Shown here: piece after piece, positions 57,101 through 64,000 of the stretch
Layout of the letters: every line of letters starts with the position of its first letter
How positions within the stretch are numbered: position 1 is the first letter of the stretch
Source: Enchytraeus crypticus
Lineage: Eukaryota > Annelida > Clitellata > Enchytraeida > Enchytraeidae
DNA length: 64,000 nt
NCBI GenBank assembly: GCA_905160935.1
Contig: CAJHZI010000424.1
Coordinates: 1,759,501-1,823,500, forward strand
Direction of reading: 5' to 3'
The notes under the pieces: generated by a model
The model's database searches: none
Seen by the model: the letters and a program-made list of their open reading frames with translations, nothing else
What the model was told of the DNA's origin: nothing
Translations under genes and position numbers: made by a program

Positions 57101-58422
57101 AACATGACCATGACAGCCTTGGCTTGGAACAGGTACGGCACTTGAAGAATAATATAATAATAATAAAGGTTTAACGTCCGTTTCTTCATCCAGAGATGAT
57201 GTCAGGAACGTCCCCAACAGCAAGCATCACTACAGATCAATTCACTCAGACCAATCTGCAAAAGAAATGTGCTGAGGAGAAATAAGGTCCTAAACGAAAG
57301 TCAGTCCGGTGATCAAAAAATGGTCAGGGTAGATTGATTATGTCTATGGTGGGAAAAGGTAAGTTTTAAGCTTGCTAGAGAATGTTGACAGAGAAGAACA
57401 AGAGCGAAGATTAGCAGGTAAAGAGTTCCAGATTGTGGGTTCTGGGAAAGAAAATGAACGTCTGCCCAATGATGTGAGAATATTTGGAACAGAGAGAAGA
57501 TTAGCATCGGTGGAGCGAAGTGCACGTGAGGGACGATAGGGAAGAAGAATTTCAGATAAGAAGGCTTGCCAAATCGCAGAGTTTTGAAAGTTAATAGAGC
57601 CATTGTATATGTTATGTGTTGATTAACAGGGAGCCAGTGAAGACTGCGAAGTAGAGAAAGAGAGCGAAATTGAAGTCGAGAGGACTTGCAAACAACACGT
57701 GCAAGAGAATTTTGGACGTGCTGCAAACGATTGAGAGCAGAAGTAGGCAACCCATGTAATAATGAATTACAGTAGTCGAGCTTTGAATGAACTATAGAAT
57801 TAGCAAGGATAGTGGCTGAATTTCTAGTAAGGGATGGACGTATTTGCCTAATCTGACGAATCTGAAAGAAAGAAGCGCGAAAAACAGAAGAGATATGGGA
57901 TTTAAAGTCAAGGTTTTCATCATATATGACTCCAAGGTCTTTTAAGTAGAAGAAGAAGAGAAGAAGAAGAAGAAGAAGATGATGATGATGATTATGATGA
58001 AGAATAAGAAGACGAAGAAGAGCACATATACGTACACATACACTACGCGCATATTACACAAATGCATACGAGCGCGCAGTACGCGTTATTTCTTCGTTTC
58101 AATGTTAGTGGAATAATCAATCACCGTATTCGAGACCTGCATCTGAGTACAATGAGCATCTTAGAGGTAAATTGTTTAGTACTATTATATGAAACTAGCA
58201 TCCGAGTAGTTCAGCTCCTACGAATCGCATACAGTTACTAGTTAATTCCAATATCAACTTTCACAGTTGGGTTCTAATAGTTATCGTTTAATTATTTGCA
58301 TTTAATTATATATTATAAATTAAAATGTGCAGGTGTTACAAACCTTCGACTTCCAAGAAAAGATTCAGAAATATAAGAAAAATGGCTACAGAATGAAGAT
58401 CTCTGCCAAAAACTTCATCCAT
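52141..58422 (-). CDS. Gene B: paralogue of gene A, type I membrane protein, PPxY tail
   Basis: Complete five-exon gene, 254 aa. Exons: 58422-58344, 56186-55976, 54876-54725, 53119-52998, 52341-52141; phases 1, 2, 1, 0 agree. The signal peptide is in exon 1 ([17 protein letters not shown]). The ectodomain has four cysteines placed as in gene A (GYC, MEC, IAC, VTC), PWYE, and sequons NYS, NGT, NLT. The membrane span starts [17 protein letters not shown]; its exon is 122 bp, exactly as in gene A. The tail has [18 protein letters not shown] and PPAYEVINP (Tyr 236 and 245), then stops after ASCL. Exon 3 uses an acceptor 13 bases inside an earlier AG; only this one keeps frame. The exon-1 assignment is the least certain part because it lies 2.2 kb upstream with a relic exon between. 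The function is inferred to be a surface receptor or adaptor that recruits WW-domain ligases. Confidence 0.8.
52378..52640 (-). mobile_element. SINE A and a short SINE E fragment
   Basis: 52378-52508 is a minus SINE A (GGTTAACGTCAGTTTCCTC to GGCTCCAGCC on plus). 52590-52640 has AATACACCAACCGTGAACTGC of SINE E. In gene B intron 4. Confidence 0.75.
53129..53265. repeat. (TA)n microsatellite, left part
   Basis: TA tract directly downstream, on the gene strand upstream, of gene B exon 4. It continues at 54035 beyond a TA-flanked transposon. Confidence 0.95.
53266..54034. mobile_element. Tc1/mariner-type element remnant inside (TA)n
   Basis: 769 bp with inverted ends: CAGGGTAGTTCAGAATAAGT at left and, inverted, CAGGGTGATCCAGAATAAAT at right. 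Similarity extends about 190 bp inward (GAGAAATTATCATTAATCGC on both arms). It is flanked by TA. The minus strand keeps a transposase C-terminus ([19 protein letters not shown]). Non-autonomous. It lies in gene B intron 3. Confidence 0.8.
54035..54195. repeat. (TA)n microsatellite, right part
   Basis: TA tract interrupted by about 55 bp of unique sequence (54077-54130); ends in a short GAGA tract. Confidence 0.9.
54530..54724. repeat. 40-bp array at gene B exon-3 donor
   Basis: About 4.5 units of roughly 40 bp (TATACTAGAGTATTCTATCA, then CTACTCCACACAG). On the gene strand the donor GGAG|GTGTGTGTAGTAATCTAG is the first, shortened unit, so the 5' splice site is part of the array. Confidence 0.85.
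55290..55970. mobile_element. Two SINE A copies and an A/T low-complexity tract
   Basis: 55290-55460 (+): GTAAGATATTCGACCAAGG, GGGTTCAAATTCTGGGA, TCACTGACATCGCTTTCGA. 55635-55775 (-): GTTAACGTCAGTTTCCTCC to GAATACAGCC. 55815-55970: AAATT-rich tract reaching the gene B exon-2 donor. Confidence 0.75.
56640..56885 (-). mobile_element. SINE C, minus copy
   Basis: Plus text TTCAATGGTTATTAGTAATC, GTTGACGCTCCAATAGCAGC, ACTCGGTCTTCCAAAGTGG, TGACGGCAGCTTAACCGATT is the reverse of the 62850 copy. Confidence 0.8.
57170..57950 (-). mobile_element. L2/CR1-like LINE C-terminal region
   Basis: A 145-codon minus frame (57750-57313) plus upstream frames: [55 protein letters not shown]. These are the classic LINE motifs LQ..QN.AAR.V and LHWLPV..RI. 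57170-57245 is a separate GTTTAACGTCCGTTTCTTC repeat also seen near 39070 and 51340. Confidence 0.9.
57945..58010. repeat. (GAA)n/(GAT)n microsatellite
   Basis: AAGAAGAAG then GATGATGATG. Confidence 0.9.
58092..58155 (-). pseudogene. Relic of a gene A/B-type exon 2
   Basis: On minus, after the acceptor-like cctctaag, the text reads [19 protein letters not shown], close to the start of gene B exon 2 ([19 protein letters not shown]), with about 80% nucleotide identity over the first 35 bp. It then meets a stop (TAA). It lies between gene B exon 1 and exon 2, so it is either a dead duplicate exon or the remains of another paralogue. Confidence 0.65.
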
Positions 58423-58769
58423 TGCTTCGAGTCCTTAATTACAAAAATACTAATGAAGAAACTGGTTAATTATGTTGTCCCTTAATATACATGTAGTTTG
58501 TGTGCATTTAGTATACATAGGTTTCCTCTAAAGCTTGATTTCTTATGACCGTAGTTTAGATATCCTCAAAAAGACTATAGTTACAAAATGACACAGAAAT
58601 TAAAAACGCAAGCTAAACTCTACTCTCTGCTATTAGTAAAGAGTACTTCAACTACATTTACAAGATTATTGTTTTAATTATTTTTTGGACTCTACTGAAT
58701 GAATTTCAAAAACCTTTTTGACTCACTAAGAATTCTCTTGCTTTCTCGCAATAACTGTTATAACTAAAA

Positions 58770-58915
58770 AGCTAAGCATAACGTCAGTTTCTTGCCCGAT
58801 AACTTGTCAGTGACGGAGAGAGCACTGGATGTTAACTCTGTACCTATTACGTGTAATTCGTTGGCGAACAACATGCCCACAAGCCACCGGCTCTGTCCGT
58901 TATCATAACAGGCAC
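58770..58915 (-). mobile_element. SINE A, minus copy
   Basis: AAGCATAACGTCAGTTTCTT, AACTTGTCAGTGACGGAGAG, then the head GGCGAACAACATGCCCACAA, GCCACCGGCTCTGTCC. Confidence 0.7.
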
Positions 58916-58924
58916 TCAAATATA

Positions 58925-59896
58925 CAGGCTGCGCATTAAAAAAATATCCCCCTAGCACAATTACGATAGCTTAGCCAATTATTGATATTTCGCATTTAAA
59001 TTTTAAGTTTCCCTTGTGGAGGAATTGTGACACAAGCTGACCAAATTTTGTAAAAATATTTCTAAAGAAACCGGAGTTATCCAAGTTTTGCCAAAAAAAT
59101 TGATTTTTCATTTTACACGAAACGTAAAATGTCAATTTGAATTAATTCCTTTTTGAAAATGTGCTGGCCCTGAAAAGGGCCGTTAGATGATGACGACTCT
59201 GCTATAGTGTTACAATGTATTACACTAACACTATTCTGCCGAAACTGATTGAAGACTGCAACAAGTTAAAGCCAAATGATTTTATTTTTCAACAGGAAGG
59301 CGCGCTGGCTCACACTTCACGTCTTGCGCAATACTTTCTAGTACAATATAGCCCAGATTTCATAAAAATGGATGATTGGCCTCCTAATTCTCCAGATTTT
59401 AATTCACATGATTATTTTGTCTGGGGAACCATGTTGGAAAAGTATTTTGCTTTCAAGTCCAAACCCAGAAACATAATGGAATTAAAGGCTGTTCTTCAAG
59501 AGATCTGGAAAGACCTACCACCACAGTCCATTGACAGCGCAATTTTATTTGTAAGAAAAGACTTCTAGCCGGCATTATAGCCCAGGGCGTTCATTTCGAG
59601 CACACATTGTAGCACAAAATCAGAGTCGTCATGATCTAACGGCCCTTTTCAGGGTCAGCACATATTCAAAAAGGAATTGATTCAATTGACGTTTTACGTT
59701 GCGTGTTAAACGAAAAATAATCAATTTTTTGCAAAACTTGAATAACTCCTGTTTCTTTACAAATATTTTTACAAAATTTGGTCAGCTTGTGGCTAAATTC
59801 CTCCACAAGAGAACCTTACAATTTCAAGGCGAAATATCTATAATTGGCTAAGCTATCGTAATTGTGCTAGGGGGATATTTTTTAATTCGCAGCCTG
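58925..59896 (+). mobile_element. Mariner-like (DD37D-type) element with deleted transposase
   Basis: 972 bp, flanked by TA. Ends CAGGCTGCGCATTAAAAAA (58925) and the inverse CAGGCTGCGAATTAAAAAA (59896). Inverted similarity extends about 260 bp inward on each side. The 117-codon frame 59215-59568 is the transposase C-terminal part: DFIFQQEGALAHTSR, DDWPPNSPDFNSHDYFVWG. The second catalytic Asp is Glu here (QQE), and 37 residues separate it from the final Asp (HDY). The N-terminal DNA-binding part and the first catalytic Asp are deleted, so it cannot move on its own. Confidence 0.9.
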
Positions 59897-60031
59897 TACA
59901 TGTACTACTTATAGGACCTACTGCAATATGGGCTCATTGTGCAGCCTACTGTTCATGTAGTGAAATATGAATATGTAAATATATACGCATATGAGATCAT
60001 CTCAATAACTTTAACCACTTTGTTACATAGG

Positions 60032-60222
60032 GAAATTAGAGCTAGGGGAACGGTCAGAATTTTTCAGGTCCCCAGTTATGTATTTTCAGATCTGCTAGTA
60101 GCTTGTATGGGTCCCTAGTATGGGAACACGCCTCAGAAAAAAAACTACATGTAGAGCTAGTAAAACGCAATTCCCCAGCGTTCAGTCCCCGCACTCTAAC
60201 CACTGATCTCAACAAAACTCTT
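60032..60222. repeat. Dispersed repeat, relative of 7264-7612
   Basis: TAGAGCTAGGGGAACGGTCA, GAATTTTTCAGG and CACTCTAACCACTG match the outer parts of the 7.3-kb repeat, without the large palindrome. On minus the end resembles a tRNA A box (GTGGTTAGAGTGC). Confidence 0.65.
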
Positions 60223-60589
60223 AAAGCCTAAGGGCTTTTAAAATTACACGACATATATTGACGATTTAGAACATAATGTAGAGGCTGATTGACATTCGCT
60301 GTACTACACTGTCACTTGCTACAGGTGTAGGCTACTTGTTGTTAATAATTTGCTGCCTATAGCTTCAGTGCACTGCTAAGCCTTTTTTCTGCAGTTCGCC
60401 CACACCTTGTTACAGTAATTGAGTATTCTCTCAATGTAGCTGACTCAGACTTGTGATCGAGATTTTGCTTGTATCACACAAACGGTTTGATTAAACATCT
60501 GAGAACAGCGATGTTTGTTTCACTGAGATGGTGGTAATCATAAATATATTTATTTACAGTAGTTAGCCTAACGCTTCTCTGATGTTTTC

Positions 60590-60815
60590 CAATGTTTTGT
60601 AGTATTTTGTTATGTTTTGCGATATTTTGCATTATGTTGTATAATGTTGTGATATTTTTTGATATTTTATTATGCTTTATGAAACCGTTTGATATGTTAT
60701 GATGCTTGTGATATTTGATGAAATTTTGTGATATTCTGTGATATTCTGTGATATTCTGTGATATTCTGTTATATTCTGTTATATTCTGTTATATTCTGTT
60801 ATATTTTGTGATGGG
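60590..60815. repeat. GATATTCTGT-type minisatellite
   Basis: Repeats of about 11-12 bp, (G/T)TGATATTCTG, tightening to regular units at 60725-60805. Confidence 0.9.
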
Positions 60816-61429
60816 GGGTTGTGCTATTTTATTATATTACAGTTGCGCAGTTGCCTTTGTTTTAGATCAATATAATGGGAGACTTAGATTGAGTATTTAT
60901 ATAATGTATTTCAATAAACTAAATTGTTTAATTAAACCGTCTCTAAATTAGTTGAAAACAAAGGACATCAACATTTAAATTTGAAATGGAAATCTTCCTA
61001 GTATCTAGGGGACCAGTAATTGGCCTATATCCGGAGGTTTTATTAAAACTTCTGAGCTGTCAGATACACTTTAATTTCATCGTCCATGCTGGGTTAAGAT
61101 AAGAGCAACAGCAGTGACAAAGATTTTCTCATATTTTTTGATATATGTTGATATTTTGTATTGGTTACTTTATGTTGATAATTCAAATGAAATATACAAA
61201 CATCAAATGAGTAGTTAACAAACAACCCGATATTTCTTCTATTTAAATGAATTGAAAGCAAATAATTAGACAGGGGGTAACAGCTTCCGCTGATTCAGAT
61301 GGCAGGGAAATACATCTGACGCCGGATATCATTGATTGATAAGTATCACTTTCTAAGCCGTGACTGGATGCTTACTGTTAGTGTGTTACAAACGTATGTA
61401 TCTTGTAATGCGCCCGGACAAGGAAGATT

Positions 61430-61680
61430 AGAACAGCCATATACTGCATATGTATTAAGAGGCGACTAAGCAATAACTGAAGAAGATCAAAGGAAACTAC
61501 CTTTGAAGCCATATTATTTCCACGTTCTAGGCATTATAGTGCGGATAAGGTATAGTTTTCTACGTAGGGATTAAATTTATAATCGATCATGGAGAATGAA
61601 AGCAGGATGTGAGCTAGTACGAACCTGATTAACTTGAACCTACCATATGATAGAACACTATAAAGAGAGACGCTATACAC
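61430..61680 (+). mobile_element. SINE D copy
   Basis: AAGAGGCGACTAAGCAATAA, CTGAAGAAGATCAAAGG, and the tail ATGATAGAACACTATAAAGA. 61700-62840 is AT-rich with no recognised feature. Confidence 0.5.
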
Positions 61681-62849
61681 ATGACATACCGCAACGTGTT
61701 ACAGAGTTATTTCATGGTCACTGTTTTTGTGGGTTTTCTTTATTTCCAGTATCACTAATTAATTACTAGTATTCGTTACCGTTTGACAGCGCATAGTGCA
61801 GTTGGTGCTGATTGAAGAATAGCCCACCTGACACCTGTGATATTTATTCATATCTCTCAGTGTCTGTCCACTTAGTTTAGAATGAGCCTAAAAAAGCAAC
61901 TTTAGGTCCGGTTAGTGCATTGATGGGCTATCAAAAAGATTCTCTTGAGGGAGTCGGTACAGATATCAAAAGTACAGTGTTAACAAATATAATAAGAAAA
62001 AGAAAGTAAGGTTTGAACATATTATATGGGGGAAAAAGTTTATGAAAAATGTAATATAATTAAAAATGCATGTAATGACAGATGATGGCTGCGTCATGAG
62101 GTTTTAAATAACTTGAGTTTAAGAAAAATCTAATATGGTAATTACAAGAAATGTTGATGAGAGACCCGTGTTTATTCATAAAACAGTGTCATATATCGGA
62201 AACATTATGCAAATAAACATCGTGCACAAAACATAAAAGGTGCAAAGAACCTTAAAGTATTTTATTAGTTATCCTGCGTAGCGGCCACCAGTGAGGACAT
62301 GGTCTTATCTAGCTGGCCACCGACATGCACAACACTCATATATTAGTTTAACCCATGCTAGTTAAGTTATCACAAGTGTAGATTAACTAATAAAGTTATC
62401 AATGCAGTATTCCACAACATAGCAAATCAATGATTCCATGTATCTAATAAGTAATTTTAAGGAGCCTTTGAAACTTATTACTCTCCTATATAGATCTAAT
62501 CTGTTCATATATACTGTTCCTGGTTTCGTTGCTATTAAATGTTATAGAACAGAAAAATGCCTGATTGGACTGCAAGTATAGGTGGTTAATTAGGGATGGT
62601 CTTGTTAAGTAATTGCGGGTGATTTGATTATGAGTGAAAAATTATCTTGTAACACTGGATATAGGTCTATTCCAGTGTATACACATATAAACAATTTTTG
62701 CAATTTATTATTTATGAAGAAGGCTAACTGGTAGGATATTATATTTTAAGTAGAATTGTTTTATAAAAGAGTAACCGTTTAGATCTTGCAGGTTTCTTAA
62801 AACTTTGTCAATGGATACGTGTTTTGGAAGAATGTTAGATTCATTTGGG

Positions 62850-63125
62850 GCGGGATTTAGCGCAGTCGGTTAAGCTGCGCGTCAGTTGAACGAAGTTAAG
62901 CTCCATCGCGCAGGTTAGTACTCTGTGGACGACCACCTTGGAAGACCGAGTGTTGACAGCTTTGAAAGAAAAAAAAATCCCGAGGGTGTTGGAAGGTTAT
63001 TCTTACATCCGCGCCGGCTGCTATAGGAGCGCCAACAAAAGGCAACGATTACTAATAACCATGGAGGGGAATGGGGGAAATAACAAAAAACTACAAAAAC
63101 AGAATCCAAGAAAGGAAACCATGTA
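62850..63125 (+). mobile_element. SINE C, best copy (tRNA-derived)
   Basis: GGCGGGATTTAGCGCAGTCG and GTTAAGCTGCGCGTCAG form a tRNA-like 5' half. The body ACCTTGGAAGACCGAGTGTT, GCTGCTATAGGAGCGCCAAC and CGATTACTAATAACCATGG follows. Confidence 0.8.
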
Positions 63126-63324
63126 GCACATGCGGAATGTCATGTGTGTAACTATACGAACAAATAAAATTGTATTACCGTAGACTTCAATGACATAATG
63201 AATACACGAGTAAATGAGAGTATTAAGGATAACTTTCCAACTATCGGCTGTCAAATATTTTTTCCGAGCAAAATGCTTACTATTAATTTATTTGTAAGGA
63301 AAATAATATGCTGTTTAATGATCA

Positions 63325-63400
63325 AATTGGTTGAAAGAGTTATATGCCGTGGATTTGCCATTAGGCAATGCATTAGGGGAGAGAGAGCGCGAGAGCAAAG

Positions 63401-63438
<38 letters not shown>

Positions 63439-63440
63439 AT
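63325..63440 (+). mobile_element. LINE alpha terminus with (GA)n tail
   Basis: TTGCCATTAGGCAATGCATT followed by GAGAGAGAGC and a pure GA tract (63400-63436). Confidence 0.75.
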
Positions 63441-63799
63441 ATAAGGACAGAAAGATATGTAGCCTATGTATGCTAAAGTTAATACCGCTCTTTTAACGTT
63501 ACTGTGTTGTCTTTTCACTGTGTCTCATCCTGCAATCTCATATAATGTATTTCTGTCATTGTAGTCGTTATTCTAATAATTATTTCATGCCATTGGAGCA
63601 TGTTGAATTGTCTACATCTTTGGCATATTGCGTGCTTTATTATGCCTATTATTCTTTCAATTTTATAATATCTGCCAATGTAAGATTCTCTCGTACCTCA
63701 ACTGCAAAATGCCAAAGACACTCAGGTATATTGTAGTTGCAGTAATTTTCTCGAAAACGTCTCAGTAACAAGCCGTATACCATATTCGAACTCTATAAA

Positions 63800-64000
63800 C
63801 TACTGATCCTCAGGCAAACACTTAACCGATAATTCCACCGGCTCAAATATCACCCCCCTATCATCCACTACTATAGTTTTTTCTGTCTCGCCGATGGCTG
63901 TGTTGAAGACGTCATAGGCAGGAGGCTGGTCACTGATGTCGTAAGGCGGGGGGTCTATGACGTAAACTGGTTCTGCACTGAGAGATTCTGAATTGTCTTG
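63800..64000 (-). CDS. Gene C: cytoplasmic-tail exon of a third paralogue (partial)
   Basis: 67 codons including the stop (TAG at 63802-63800), open to the window edge. It reads SLSAEPVYVIDPPPYDISD, QPPAYDVFNTAIGETEK and ends VKCLPEDQ. EPVYVI-x-PPxY is the same arrangement as gene A (EPVYVISPPAY) and gene B ([10 protein letters not shown]), with the two PPxY motifs again nine residues (27 bp) apart. Its C-terminal extension is different from A and B. Signal, ectodomain and membrane exons must lie beyond 64000. AATAAA on minus near 63637 could be its poly(A) signal. Confidence 0.75.
   Translation of the reverse strand, partial: QDNSESLSAEPVYVIDPPPYDISDQPPAYDVFNTAIGETEKTIVVDDRGVIFEPVELSVKCLPEDQ

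Noticed and set aside
57313-57750. 145-codon frame as a host gene
   Set aside because: Matches the LINE C-terminal motif pattern (LQ..QN, LHWLPV).
58764-58958. Minus-strand 64-codon frame with Cys/Tyr that resembles the gene A/B ectodomain
   Set aside because: It is made of the mariner inverted repeat plus a SINE A copy; the resemblance does not survive that explanation.
62850-62925. A functional tRNA gene
   Set aside because: A-box-like 5' half is present but the 3' half does not fold as a tRNA, and the same head recurs in a dispersed repeat; SINE head.

Overview
This window looks like nuclear DNA from an invertebrate animal, most likely a marine lophotrochozoan such as a mollusc; that last step is a guess. 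The evidence is small exons with GT-AG introns, non-LTR retrotransposon debris on both strands, tRNA-derived SINEs, Tc1/mariner and hAT-type remnants, and very many micro- and minisatellites. No bacterial operon, CRISPR array, rRNA or free-standing tRNA gene was seen. Most long open frames are simple repeats or transposon fragments.

Layout. About 1-6.4 kb: the last four exons of a WDR91-like WD40 gene (+). 6.4-13.3 kb: repeats. 13.3-20.4 kb: a roughly 7-kb block splits a LINE copy and holds a decayed, intronless multi-ORF cassette on the minus strand that may be viral or an unclassified retroelement. 20.4-24.2 kb: repeats. 24.2-30.4 kb: a complete four-exon secreted lectin-like gene (+): signal peptide, PAN/Apple, FN2-like segment, fibrinogen-related domain. 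Intron 1 is packed with nested LINE fragments. 30.5-36.9 kb: minisatellites and SINEs. 32.9 and 36.9-37.3 kb: exons of an unrecognised Tyr/Arg/Pro-rich protein (+). 39.1-64.0 kb: a tandem family of type I membrane proteins, all on the minus strand. Genes A and B are complete with five exons each, gene C shows only its last exon, and a relic exon lies between B and C.

Genes A and B were assembled from splice signals. Intron phases all agree and both total lengths divide by three (261 and 254 aa). They share a signal peptide, a four-cysteine ectodomain, a conserved G-L-[ST]-G-W-x-I-F-G-I-V-I-G membrane entry, and a tail with two PPxY motifs nine residues apart. PPxY motifs bind WW domains, so NEDD4-type ligase coupling is a reasonable inference. 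I do not recognise the ectodomain.

The most unusual structural signal is that several tandem-repeat arrays are built from exon edges. The end of the WDR91 coding region is copied out of frame in 85-bp units after its stop. The PPxY-coding unit of gene B is copied in 28-bp units across and after its stop. Donor sites of gene A exons 3 and 4 and gene B exon 3 lie at the edge of, or inside, minisatellites. The acceptor of the 36.9-kb exon is copied upstream in 75-bp steps. In addition, each LINE family seems to leave a characteristic microsatellite at its 3' end.
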